This document shows, piece by piece, positions 41,738 to 49,619 of a DNA stretch of 64,000 nt. Below the pieces are notes generated by a model that was not told where the DNA came from, made no database searches, and was given only the letters and a program-made list of their open reading frames with translations. This DNA is from Oerskovia enterophila (GTDB lineage: Bacteria; Actinomycetota; Actinomycetes; Actinomycetales; Cellulomonadaceae). The first letter of the stretch is position 1. Each line of letters starts with the position of its first letter. The translations under genes and the position numbers were made by a program. Where the stretch lies: assembly GCF_001692445.1 (NCBI RefSeq), contig NZ_MAQA01000013.1:25643-89642 (forward strand). The letters run 5' to 3'.

Positions 41738-41822
41738 GTCCGGGTGGCGGAATGGCAGACGCGCTAGCTTGAGGTGCTAGTGCCCTTTATCGGGCGTGGG
41801 GGTTCAAGTCCCCCTCCGGACA
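41738..41822 (+). tRNA. tRNA-Leu (anticodon GAG), copy 2
   Basis: Identical over all 85 bases to the gene at 41550, with the same immediate 3' flank (CTCGTTGAGACAGCGAAC). The two copies arose by tandem duplication of a unit of 188 bases that includes the terminator. Confidence 0.96.
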
Positions 41823-41839
41823 CTCGTTGAGACAGCGAA

Positions 41840-41879
41840 CAGCGGAGCGGGTCCAGGGCAACCTGGGCCCGCTTCGCTG
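41840..41879 (+). terminator. Terminator after tRNA-Leu copy 2
   Basis: A 15-bp stem (41840-41854 with 41865-41879, two G-T pairs), 10-base loop, followed by TTTCTG. Confidence 0.75.
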
Positions 41880-42018
41880 TTTCTGCCCGCCCCCCTGGCC
41901 CGGCCCTTCACCCGCGACGACGGGCCTTTCCACCCTCCGTGCACGGGCCCCGGCTCGCCCGGACCGACTAGGCTGTGGACTCGATCCGCGCCGCGGTCAC
42001 GACCGGAGAAGAGGGCTT

Positions 42019-42780
42019 GTGAGGCACACCAGCAACCGAACGCACGGCCGTTCCGGCGGCGGCGCCATCTCCGCGGCCTTCGGGGTGCTGGGCGAGCTGC
42101 TGATCACCCTCGGCGTGATCTTCGGCCTGTTCGTCGTGTGGCAGCTGTGGTGGACCACGGTCCAGTCGAACCAGGCCGCGCAGACCATCATGACCCAGTT
42201 CCAGGAGACCCTTCCGGAGGCCCCGCAGGTCGCGGGCGAGCTGCGCACCGACGCACCGCCCGTCCCGGAGGCCGTGGCAGAGGGCGAGACCATCGGCGCA
42301 CTCGTCGTCCCCGCCTGGTACGGCAAGACCGACAACACCATGCCGATCGTCGAGGGCACGGCGACCCGACTGCTCAACAAGGCCGTCGCCGGCCACTACA
42401 CGCAGACCCAGCAGGTCGGCGAGGTCGGCAACTTCGCGCTCGCCGGGCACCGTCGCACCTATGGCAACTCGTTCCGCTTCGTCAACGAGCTCGTCGAGGG
42501 CGACCAGGTCATCGTCGAGACCGCGACCACCTGGTACGTGTACGAGGTCACGGGCCACGAGATCGTGCTCCCGAGCCAGGTCGACGTCATCGCCCCCGTA
42601 CCGAACCAGCCAGGCGTCGAGCCCACCGAGCGGCTCCTGACCCTCACGACGTGCCACTCCCCCACCCTGGGAGAGTTCGGCAACTCCCACCGCTGGATCA
42701 CCTACGCGAAGTTCGTCGGCTGGATGGACCGTGCCGACGGCATGCCCGAGCAAGTCCTCAACGACCCAGGAGTGCAGTGA
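42019..42780 (+). CDS. srtE: Class E sortase
   Basis: A 253-residue cell-surface transpeptidase that anchors LAXTG-type proteins to peptidoglycan in high-GC actinobacteria. One N-terminal membrane helix (about residues 24-46) leaves the catalytic beta-barrel outside. Catalytic residues by motif are His144 (LAGHRRT), Cys212 (TLTTCHS) and Arg225 (SHRWITYAKF). The GTG at 42019 is preceded by GGAGAAGAGGG. The TAGGCT at 41969 could be its -10 box. No sortase substrate lies in the window. The next gene overlaps its stop by one base. Confidence 0.93.
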   Translation: MRHTSNRTHGRSGGGAISAAFGVLGELLITLGVIFGLFVVWQLWWTTVQSNQAAQTIMTQFQETLPEAPQVAGELRTDAPPVPEAVAEGETIGALVVPAWYGKTDNTMPIVEGTATRLLNKAVAGHYTQTQQVGEVGNFALAGHRRTYGNSFRFVNELVEGDQVIVETATTWYVYEVTGHEIVLPSQVDVIAPVPNQPGVEPTERLLTLTTCHSPTLGEFGNSHRWITYAKFVGWMDRADGMPEQVLNDPGVQ

Positions 42781-42938
42781 TGTACGGGTGGATCTTCCGG
42801 CACCTGCCGGGCAACCGCTTCGCCAAGGTCGTCCAGTCGCTGATCCTGGTCGCGGCCGTGGTGCTCGTGCTGTTCACGTGGGTGTTCCCGTGGGTCGCCG
42901 AGACGTTCAACGTCAACGGCGACCCGAACTTCGACTAG
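42780..42938 (+). CDS. 52-residue membrane protein co-translated with sortase
   Basis: MYGWIFRHLPGNRFAKVVQSLILV opens a short protein with one membrane helix (residues ~15-40) and an acidic tail (NVNGDPNFD). The ATG shares its A with the sortase TGA, so translation is coupled. Similar small proteins follow class E sortases in other actinobacteria; function unknown, possibly a sortase accessory (inference). Confidence 0.8.
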   Translation: MYGWIFRHLPGNRFAKVVQSLILVAAVVLVLFTWVFPWVAETFNVNGDPNFD

Positions 42939-43007
42939 AGCGGCTATCGCCGGACGCGGCACCGACTCGTCGGGTCAACAGGGCACGGGTCGCCTCTGAG
43001 CCGCGGC

Positions 43008-43442
43008 TCAGTCGAGGCAGAACTCGTTGCCCTCGACGTCCTGCATCACGATGCAGGACTCCTCGTCCTCGTCGGCCGGCAGCAGGCGTACGCGGGTCGC
43101 GCCGAGCGCGACCAGCCGCGCACACTCGGCCTCGAGCGTGGCGAGGCGCTCGGCGCCCACGAGCCCGGTGCCGACCCGCACGTCGAGGTGCACGCGGTTC
43201 TTGACGACCTTGCCCTCGGGGACGCGTTGGAAGTAGAGACGCGGCCCCACACCCGTGGGGTCCTGGCAGACGAACGCGGCCCCTCGGTCCGCGGGCGGCA
43301 GAGAGCCGGCGAAGTCCTCCCAGGTGGCGAACCCCTCGGGTGGCGGCGGGACCACGTATCCCAGCACCGCGCACCAGAAGCGGGCGACGCGCTCGGGATC
43401 CGCACAGTCGAAGGTGACCTGGAACTGCTTGACCTCTGCCAT
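43008..43442 (-). CDS. VOC family (glyoxalase-like) protein
   Basis: A 144-residue vicinal oxygen chelate protein of the glyoxalase_6 type. FQVTFDCADPERVARFWCAVLGYV opens the first beta-alpha-beta unit; RVHLDVRVG and a C-terminal MQDVEGNEFCLD supply the usual His and Glu metal positions. Substrate unknown; such proteins include resistance and isomerase enzymes. The ATG at 43442 is leaderless, 6 bases after TATCGT. Confidence 0.9.
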   Translation of the reverse strand: MAEVKQFQVTFDCADPERVARFWCAVLGYVVPPPPEGFATWEDFAGSLPPADRGAAFVCQDPTGVGPRLYFQRVPEGKVVKNRVHLDVRVGTGLVGAERLATLEAECARLVALGATRVRLLPADEDEESCIVMQDVEGNEFCLD

Positions 43443-43448
43443 CGGGCC

Positions 43449-43454
43449 ACGATA
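43449..43454 (-). promoter_or_regulatory. -10 box of VOC gene, leaderless
   Basis: TATCGT on the minus strand, 6 bases before ATG 43442. Confidence 0.55.
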
Positions 43455-43531
43455 TCCACGCGTCCTTCGTCGAGCACGGCCGATCGCCTCGCGACACGCC
43501 AGCGGCACGCCACTGGCACGAGCCGGGACCG

Positions 43532-44926
43532 TCACCCGACGGCGGGCACCACGGGCGCGCGCCGGCGTTCTCGCCGCAGACGCCGCTCCGTCCGCTCGTC
43601 CCGCGTGTAGGCCGCGGCGTCCCTGCTCGAGAGCGTGAGCAGCACGAGGATGTCGAGCGCCACGGTCAGCAGCGTGGTGCGGAGCGTGATCTGGTCCCCC
43701 GACACAGCCCACCCCACGAACGAGGACGTGGTGCTGATCGCTGCCAGCACCATGACCAGGGCACGCGCCCAGGTCCGGCCTTTGAAGACCCGCCAGGCCA
43801 GGAAGAGCTGGAACAGGGCGACGAGCGAGAGGATCACCACGACCACGACCAGCAGGGGGCCCGACGCCTCGTCGATGTCCTGCTGCGTCACGTCGCCGCC
43901 CAGGAACAACGACCTCAGCGTCTGGTCCCAGTGCAGCGCGAGGTTCGCGAGCCAGATCATGTCCGCGACGACGCCCAGCACGACGAGCAGCGCGCCGGCC
44001 GTCGTGGCGGCCGGGCGGCGAGGCTTCTGCGCGGCGCGGTCCGCGACTCGTTCGGCAGGCGCCGCCACCGCCCGGACGTCGACCACGGGCAGGTCGCCGT
44101 CGGTCCTGATCGCGTCGCCCCCGCCGTTGCGCGCGTGATAGCCCGTCGAGAAGTCCTCGATGACCTCGACCTCGACGCCGACGTCGGCGCCCTCGAGCGT
44201 GGCCACGACGTGGTCGCGCTCCTGGTCGGTGTCCGCCTCGATCTTGTGCGTGACCTGGAGCGTGAAGAGCGAGAAGCCCACGGACCGGTCGTAGGTCCCG
44301 GCCGCGAGCCAGTCGACACGACGCCCACCTGGCAGCGGCCAGTCGGGCGGGCACCGCCAGAACCGGATGTGGTGCCGTCGCGACGGGTTGCCCTCGACCT
44401 CCTGCTGGTACGCGAAGTCCTGCTGACGCCCGAACAGGAACAACGGGCTCACGGGAGCCTGGTCGTAGCTGCGCCTGCTCAGGGTCGCCGCGACGATCCG
44501 CCCGCTCGAGGCCAGCGTGACGTCGTCCGCGACCGTCCACCCCGCGGCCTCCATCGCGGCACGCACCTGGCCCTCCTCGCCCAGCAGGGCCAGGTTGACG
44601 GGGTCGCCCAGCAGGCCGTTCGCGGTCCGGGTGCGACCGATGAAGTACTCGGGCACGTAGAGCGTCGTGAGGATGCGGTGCAGGCGTGGCAGGGCCAGGT
44701 ACGCGATCACGAGCCACACCGCGACAACGTAGAGGACCGTGAACCAGCCGATGTGGATCGACTCGCTCAGCACGAGCCACGCGAGCCACACCGAGGCGAG
44801 GCCCGCGAAGACGAAGAAGAAGCCGTCTCCGAGCTCGACGAGCCGGTGGCTCACGCGGCGCCGCGGCGCCGGGCCGGTGGCCGGGACCACGGGGCCGACC
44901 GCGTCGGGTGCGCTCTGGCGGGTCAC
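43532..44926 (-). CDS. LssY C-terminal domain membrane protein
   Basis: A 464-residue protein with two N-terminal membrane helices (~34-80), a soluble LssY-type domain (~95-275) containing PVNLALLGEEGQVRAAMEAAGW, SPLFLFGRQQDFAYQQEVEGNPSRRHHIRFW and IEDFSTGYHARNGGGDAIRTDGDL, and four or five C-terminal helices (~310-440). A basic tail ends it. LssY was named from a Legionella secretion locus; no activity is established. GTG 44926 has TAGGGT 6 bases upstream, so it has its own leaderless promoter. Confidence 0.87.
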   Translation of the reverse strand: MTRQSAPDAVGPVVPATGPAPRRRVSHRLVELGDGFFFVFAGLASVWLAWLVLSESIHIGWFTVLYVVAVWLVIAYLALPRLHRILTTLYVPEYFIGRTRTANGLLGDPVNLALLGEEGQVRAAMEAAGWTVADDVTLASSGRIVAATLSRRSYDQAPVSPLFLFGRQQDFAYQQEVEGNPSRRHHIRFWRCPPDWPLPGGRRVDWLAAGTYDRSVGFSLFTLQVTHKIEADTDQERDHVVATLEGADVGVEVEVIEDFSTGYHARNGGGDAIRTDGDLPVVDVRAVAAPAERVADRAAQKPRRPAATTAGALLVVLGVVADMIWLANLALHWDQTLRSLFLGGDVTQQDIDEASGPLLVVVVVILSLVALFQLFLAWRVFKGRTWARALVMVLAAISTTSSFVGWAVSGDQITLRTTLLTVALDILVLLTLSSRDAAAYTRDERTERRLRRERRRAPVVPAVG

Positions 44927-44932
44927 GATCCC

Positions 44933-44938
44933 ACCCTA
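44933..44938 (-). promoter_or_regulatory. -10 box of LssY-domain gene, leaderless
   Basis: TAGGGT on the minus strand, 6 bases before GTG 44926. Confidence 0.55.
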
Positions 44939-44969
44939 GGGCGCAGGGCGGGAACGGGCCGGGCGAGCG

Positions 44970-46985
44970 CTACCCCACCATCTCCAGGAACTCCGCGGGC
45001 GTCACGATGCGCACCCCGAGGTCCGTGGCCTTGACGTACTTGCTCGAGGTCGAGGGCTCCGAGACGAGCAGGCTCGTCGCGGACGACACCGACGAGGACG
45101 CCTTGCCGCCGTTGGCCTCGACGAGCTCGGCGACCGTGGTCCGCGAGTAGCCGGGGACGGCGCCCGACACCACGACGGTCATGCCCGCGAGCGGCAGGGC
45201 CACCGTGTCCTCCGGGTCCGGCGCGGTGCCCGTGTGGACCCCCGCGGCCGCCAGTCGTCCGAGGACCCCTCGGGCTTCGAGGTCGTCGAGCCCTTCACGG
45301 ATCGCTGCTGCCCGGATGGGTCCGATCCCGTCCACGGCCGCCAGGTCCTGGGCGGTCGCGGCGCGCAGCAGGTCGAGCGTGGGGATGGCCGCCGCGAGGC
45401 GTCGTCCCATGGTCCGCCCGGTCATGCGGATGCCCAGCGCCGTGATGACCCGGTTCCAGGCCGCCCCCTTGGCCCGCTCGATCTCCGCGGCGATCTTGAC
45501 GGCGTTCTTGGCACCGAGCATGCGGCCCTCGCCGAGCGGCAGCGACGTGAGGGTCTCGACGTCGAGCGAGAAGAGGTCCGCCACGTCCGCGACCAGACCC
45601 TGCTCCACGAGCGACTCGACGATCTCCGTGCCGATGCCCTCGATGTCCAGGGCGTCACGGCTCACGGCGTACCGGATCGTCGCGCCGACCGACAGGCTCG
45701 GGTCGGTCGAGCGCCACAGCAGCGTGCTCTTGTCCCACTCGCCGCCGTTCGGGTCGGTCGCGGGCGGGGTCCAGGGCGTCGAGTCGGCCGGACGCTCGTC
45801 CAGGACCACGGACTCGATGTACGGGATCACGTCGTTGGCCCGCTTGATGACGACCGTGTCCCCGACGCGCACGTCCTTCTCGAGCATCCAGGTCGCGTTG
45901 TGCCCGGTCGCGAACGTGATGGTCGTGCCGCCCACGAACACGGGCTCGACCTCGACGCGGATCGCGAGACGCCCCGTGCGACCGACCCCGGTCGTGATCG
46001 CCACGACCCGGGTCACGGCGGTCTCGGCCTCGTACTTGTACGCGACCGACCACCGCGGGGTGCGCGATCCGGAGCCGAGCCGGGCGCGGTCCTCGTCGAG
46101 GTCCGCCTTGACGACGATCCCGTCGATGGGGAACCCGAGGTCCGGACGGCGCTCGGCGAGCGCGGCCACGGCCGAGCGCACCGCGACCGTGCCCGGCTCC
46201 CCGGTCAGGACCACGGGCTCGCCGCCCGCGAGCCACGGGGCCAGCGCGCGGGCCGTGCCGATCCCGGCCTGCTCGACCACCGTGAGCCGGGCGCTGTACG
46301 ACGGGTCTGCGACGGTCGCCGGGGAGCCGTGCACGGGCACCACGTCGTACGCGGCGAACGTCAGGAGCCCCGCGTAGGCCGCGTCGCCCTTGCGCAGGAT
46401 GCCCGCGGCGGCGTTGCGCGGGTTGACGAACGGTGCCCCGCCCAGCGCGGCCCGGGCGGTCTGCGCCGCGGGGAACCGGGCGTCGGCCATGAACACCTCG
46501 CCCCGCACCTCGACCGAGAGGTCCGCGCCCACGAGCCGCACGGGCAGCCCGTCGATCTCGAGCCGTCGGACCCGCTCGGTCACGTCCTCGCCGGTGCGTC
46601 CGTCGCCGCGCGTGGCGACCAGGTCGAGGCCTCCGGCGCGGTAGAGCGCCCGGATCGCGAGCCCGTCGAGCTTGGGCTCGACGACGACCGGGCCGTCGAT
46701 CGCGAGCACCAGGGCGTCGAGCGCGTCGAGCGTGGGTGCCTTGTCGAGCGAACCCATCATCGTGGGGTGCTCGACGTCGCCTCCCACGGACTGGCCCGCT
46801 GCCACGGCGTCGAGCAGGTCGGCGAACTGCCCCGCGAGCGAGGGGTCGGAGGCCACGGCGATGCGCAGCTGCTCGATGCCCGAGTCGTACTCGGCGTCCG
46901 ACATCCTGAGCTCGTCGGTGTCGTAGTAGGCGCCGGCGGCGGCGCGCAGGCTCTCGGCCAGCGCGGTCAGGTCGGTGTCGCTCAT
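44970..46985 (-). CDS. NAD-dependent DNA ligase LigA paralogue without zinc-finger cysteines
   Basis: A 671-residue NAD+-dependent ligase that seals 3'-OH/5'-phosphate nicks. Present: a shortened Ia domain (YYDTDELRMSDAEYD), EHPTMMGSLDKA, adenylation Lys105 in EPKLDG, VRGEVFM, NPRNAAAGILRK, FPIDGIVVK and TPRWSVAYKYEAE, then an OB fold, HhH repeats (AVDGIGPIRAAAI) and a C-terminal BRCT domain. The four zinc-finger Cys between OB and HhH are gone; I see no cysteine anywhere. Probably a second, specialised ligase. ATG 46985 follows GAAGGG at 7 bases; ATG 46991 is possible. Confidence 0.93.
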   Translation of the reverse strand: MSDTDLTALAESLRAAAGAYYDTDELRMSDAEYDSGIEQLRIAVASDPSLAGQFADLLDAVAAGQSVGGDVEHPTMMGSLDKAPTLDALDALVLAIDGPVVVEPKLDGLAIRALYRAGGLDLVATRGDGRTGEDVTERVRRLEIDGLPVRLVGADLSVEVRGEVFMADARFPAAQTARAALGGAPFVNPRNAAAGILRKGDAAYAGLLTFAAYDVVPVHGSPATVADPSYSARLTVVEQAGIGTARALAPWLAGGEPVVLTGEPGTVAVRSAVAALAERRPDLGFPIDGIVVKADLDEDRARLGSGSRTPRWSVAYKYEAETAVTRVVAITTGVGRTGRLAIRVEVEPVFVGGTTITFATGHNATWMLEKDVRVGDTVVIKRANDVIPYIESVVLDERPADSTPWTPPATDPNGGEWDKSTLLWRSTDPSLSVGATIRYAVSRDALDIEGIGTEIVESLVEQGLVADVADLFSLDVETLTSLPLGEGRMLGAKNAVKIAAEIERAKGAAWNRVITALGIRMTGRTMGRRLAAAIPTLDLLRAATAQDLAAVDGIGPIRAAAIREGLDDLEARGVLGRLAAAGVHTGTAPDPEDTVALPLAGMTVVVSGAVPGYSRTTVAELVEANGGKASSSVSSATSLLVSEPSTSSKYVKATDLGVRIVTPAEFLEMVG

Positions 46986-47119
46986 CTGCATGCCCTTCGC
47001 GTGTGCGTGCTCGCACCCTCGTGCCGGGCCGGTCGGCCCGCGGGGTGCAGTCTTGCGCACGCCACCCACGCGCGCCGGTCGCCGCTCCTCCCGGAGGGCC
47101 GCGCGCCCGACGGGCCGGG

Positions 47120-47368
47120 TCAGACCGAGCAGTCGCAGACCGGGTTGAACTCGACGACCTGGTCGCCGAGCTCGGGGTGCGCCCAGGCGAGCCGCCCGTT
47201 GGCGAACAGGACCCCGGCCTCGATCTGGTCGCGCACGTCGTCGTCCGCGCCGCTCGTCGTCTCGGGTCCGGCCGCTCCCCCGTCAGGCGTCCGACGGCGC
47301 ACGTCGTCGTCCGCCGGGTCCTGGTCCGGCGTGTCGAGGTCCGGTGCGGTGTGCGTCGTGGTGCTCAT
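47120..47368 (-). CDS. Hypothetical 82-residue protein with C-terminal Cys motif
   Basis: Unrecognised. Residues 1-45 are acidic and low complexity (Thr/Asp/Pro/Gly). Residues 46-82 are ordered-looking: DDVRDQIEAGVLFANGRLAWAHPEL, then GDQVVEFNPVCDCSV at the very end. The Cys-Asp-Cys near the C-terminus could bind metal or be modified. Same strand and spacing as alkA (57 bases upstream) and the ligA paralogue (135 bases downstream), so it may be part of that repair run. The ATG at 47368 is chosen; the longer ORF upstream is alkA shadow. Confidence 0.65.
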   Translation of the reverse strand: MSTTTHTAPDLDTPDQDPADDDVRRRTPDGGAAGPETTSGADDDVRDQIEAGVLFANGRLAWAHPELGDQVVEFNPVCDCSV

Positions 47369-47424
47369 GGTGCGTCCCTCCCGAGGGCCGAGGCTTCCTC
47401 CAGTATGGCTCCGGTCGCGAGGCG

Positions 47425-48369
47425 TCAGTAGGCCGTGTGCGTCCAGAGGTGGAACAGCGCGTAGGCCCGGACGGGCGCCCAGACCTCGGCCGTCCGCGCG
47501 GCCGCACGTGCGTCGATCCCGCCGAGCGCCTTGCGGAGCACGAGGTCCCCCGGGACGAACCCGTCGCGGTCCCCCAGGACCTTGACCGAGAGGTAGTCGA
47601 CGGTCCACGGCCCCACCCCCGGCAGGGCGAGCAGCCGCGCGCGGGTGTCCGCGAGCGCCGCGGGGTCGTCCGCGACGTGGGGCCCGAGCACGAGCCCGTC
47701 CGCGCAGGCCGCGGCGAGCGCGAGCAGCGTGCGGGTCCGGGCGCCCGTGATCCCGACGGCGGACTGCAGCTCCGCGGCCTGCGCGCCGGCGAGCGTGTCC
47801 GGGTCGGGGAACAGGCGCAGGCCGTCTGCGCCCGCGACGTCGCCCTCACGGCCGTAGGCTCCCGCGAGCCGCCCCGCGAAGGTCCGGCACGCCGCGAGCG
47901 AGACCTGCTGGCCCAGGACGGTCGTGACCGCGGCCTCGAACCCGGACGGGTGCCCGACGACGCGCAGTCCCGGCCGTTCGGTGAGCAGGGGCGCGAGCAC
48001 CGGGTCGGCGCCCAGGACCGTGTGCACGGTCGCGAGGTCGGCGTCCGCGTCGAACCACCGGGCGACCAGAGCACAGACCTCGTCGGCGCCCGGCCCACTC
48101 CCCCGCACACCGATCTCCTCGGGCGTCAGCCGCACCGTCACGGCAACGGCTCCCTCGCTCGTCTCGACGAGCCGGGTCACCTCGCCGCGGTCGACGCCGG
48201 AGCGGTCGACCCGGTCGACGCCGGGCACGGCGTGCGCGACGAGCGTCGCGAGCGCCGAGGCCGCGTCGAAGGGCCGGACCACGGGGACGTGGCGCGTCCA
48301 GGACCCTGCCCTGTCCGCGGGCGCGCCGGCCTGCGGGGCCGTCGTGACGCCGTCGGGCAGGGGGGTCAC
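47425..48369 (-). CDS. alkA: DNA-3-methyladenine glycosylase, AlkA type
   Basis: Removes alkylated bases (3-methyladenine and others) to start base excision repair. 314 residues: N-terminal TBP-like AlkA_N domain (WTRHVPVVRPFDAASALATLVAHAVPG), then the HhH-GPD domain with EAAVTTVLGQQVSLAACRTFAGRL, the hairpin LPGVGPWTVDYLSVK and the catalytic Asp in FVPGDLVLRK. It lacks the Ada domains fused to AlkA in many actinobacteria. The GTG at 48369 overlaps the stop of the MGMT gene by four bases. Confidence 0.94.
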   Translation of the reverse strand: MTPLPDGVTTAPQAGAPADRAGSWTRHVPVVRPFDAASALATLVAHAVPGVDRVDRSGVDRGEVTRLVETSEGAVAVTVRLTPEEIGVRGSGPGADEVCALVARWFDADADLATVHTVLGADPVLAPLLTERPGLRVVGHPSGFEAAVTTVLGQQVSLAACRTFAGRLAGAYGREGDVAGADGLRLFPDPDTLAGAQAAELQSAVGITGARTRTLLALAAACADGLVLGPHVADDPAALADTRARLLALPGVGPWTVDYLSVKVLGDRDGFVPGDLVLRKALGGIDARAAARTAEVWAPVRAYALFHLWTHTAY

Positions 48370-49016
48370 GCCGCGCTCTCCAGGGCGAGCAGCAGGCGCT
48401 TGGCCTCCGCGCCCCCCGCGTAGCTGCCGCTCGTGCCGTCCGAGCGCACGACCCGGTGGCACGGGACCACGAGCGGCAGCGGGTTCTTGGCGCACGCGGT
48501 CCCCACGGCCCGCACGGCGCGCGGGCTGCCCGCCGCCACCGCGACCTGGGCGTAGGACGCAGTGCGCCCGTAGCCGATGTCGCGCAGGTGGGTTAGCACC
48601 TCGCGCCGGAAGGGTCCCGAGGCCATGCTCAGGTCGAGCGGGAGGTCGAACGCGCGGCGCTCGCCCGCGAAGTACTCGTCGATCTCGGTCGCGAGCCGGT
48701 CCAGGCGCCCGGGGGCGCGCAGGACGCGCGGGCTCACGGTGCGGGCGATGCGGTCGAGCACGGCGTCGTGCCCCTCGACGTCGAACGCGATGCGCACCAC
48801 GCCCTGGTCGGTCGCGGCGAGCAGGAGCGTGCCCACGGGCGTGTCGAGCGTGCGGTAGGCGACGTCGAGCAGGCCCGACGACGCAGCGTCGGCCGCGAGG
48901 CGGTCGTGCAGCCGCGAGAGCGCGGCCCGGGAGTCGTCGTCGGGCGCGGCGCCGCGGTCGAGGTCCCTCCCGAGGGAGGCGAGCAGGTCGGTCGGACGGG
49001 GCGAGGTGTCGCTCAT
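48366..49016 (-). CDS. ogt: Methylated-DNA--protein-cysteine methyltransferase (copy 1)
   Basis: Suicide repair of O6-methylguanine by transfer of the methyl group to an active-site Cys. 216 residues: an N-terminal region of ~50 residues, then the methyltransferase ribonuclease-like domain and the DNA-binding domain with Arg-finger region GYGRTASYAQVA, NPLPLVVPCHRVV (acceptor Cys) and GSYAGGAEAKRLLL. The ATG at 49016 overlaps the sigma factor stop by four bases, so sigma and MGMT are translationally coupled. Confidence 0.93.
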   Translation of the reverse strand: MSDTSPRPTDLLASLGRDLDRGAAPDDDSRAALSRLHDRLAADAASSGLLDVAYRTLDTPVGTLLLAATDQGVVRIAFDVEGHDAVLDRIARTVSPRVLRAPGRLDRLATEIDEYFAGERRAFDLPLDLSMASGPFRREVLTHLRDIGYGRTASYAQVAVAAGSPRAVRAVGTACAKNPLPLVVPCHRVVRSDGTSGSYAGGAEAKRLLLALESAA

Positions 49017-49570
49017 GAGGCACTTCCCTTCGAGGTGCGGGCGGGCGAGGGGGCCGGTGACGAGGAGCGGGCGGCCGGATACGTGCGCCGCAGCGTCGCC
49101 ATGCCGTCCGAGGCGGCGCGACGTGCGGCCTCCGCGCTGCCTCCGAGGATCGACGCGACCTCCTGGTACGGCAGGCCGGCGACGTGGTGGTAGGCCACGG
49201 CCTGCCGCTGCTTGGGCGGCAGGGCCGCGAGCGCCCGCCACAGGTCGTCGTCGCCCTGGTCGATGCGTCGCCCGGGGATCCCGTCGCGGCTGGGCTCGTG
49301 GAGCAGGTCGGCGACGTCGGGCACCGCGATCGGAGCGCGGGCGCGCCGCCGGGTGACGTCGATCGCCTTGCGGTGCGCGATCGTCACGAGCCAGGCCTCG
49401 ACGTTGGCCCCCTCGTCGAGGCGCGGGTAGGCCGTGAGGGCGGACAGGAAGGTCTCGGACCAGGCGTCGTCGGCGTCCACGGGGCCGAGGACCGCGCGGC
49501 ACACGCGCAGGACCGTGGCGCCGTGCTCGGCGACGACGCGTTCGAAGGGCTTCACGTCCGGTAGACGCAC
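49013..49570 (-). CDS. ECF-type RNA polymerase sigma factor
   Basis: A 185-residue sigma-70 family factor with region 2 (DADDAWSETFLSALTAYPRLDEGANVEAWLVTIAHRKAIDVTRRR) and region 4 (LAALPPKQRQAVAYHHVAGLPYQEVASILGGSAEAARRAASDGM), and a Ser/Pro/Ala tail. No anti-sigma gene is next to it. It is coupled to ogt and alkA, so it may direct or belong to an alkylation stress response. GTG 49570 is the ORF limit; GTG 49555 (VKPFERVV) is also possible. Confidence 0.9.
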   Translation of the reverse strand: MRLPDVKPFERVVAEHGATVLRVCRAVLGPVDADDAWSETFLSALTAYPRLDEGANVEAWLVTIAHRKAIDVTRRRARAPIAVPDVADLLHEPSRDGIPGRRIDQGDDDLWRALAALPPKQRQAVAYHHVAGLPYQEVASILGGSAEAARRAASDGMATLRRTYPAARSSSPAPSPARTSKGSAS

Positions 49571-49619
49571 CGCACGCCCAGGACGTGAGGTGACCTGTGC
49601 CGCAGGACGCGAGAGGCCA

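Noticed and set aside
41550..41822. An integrative element using the tRNA-Leu as attachment site
   Set aside because: The repeat is a plain tandem copy of the whole tRNA with only a terminator between; no integrase or cargo is present.
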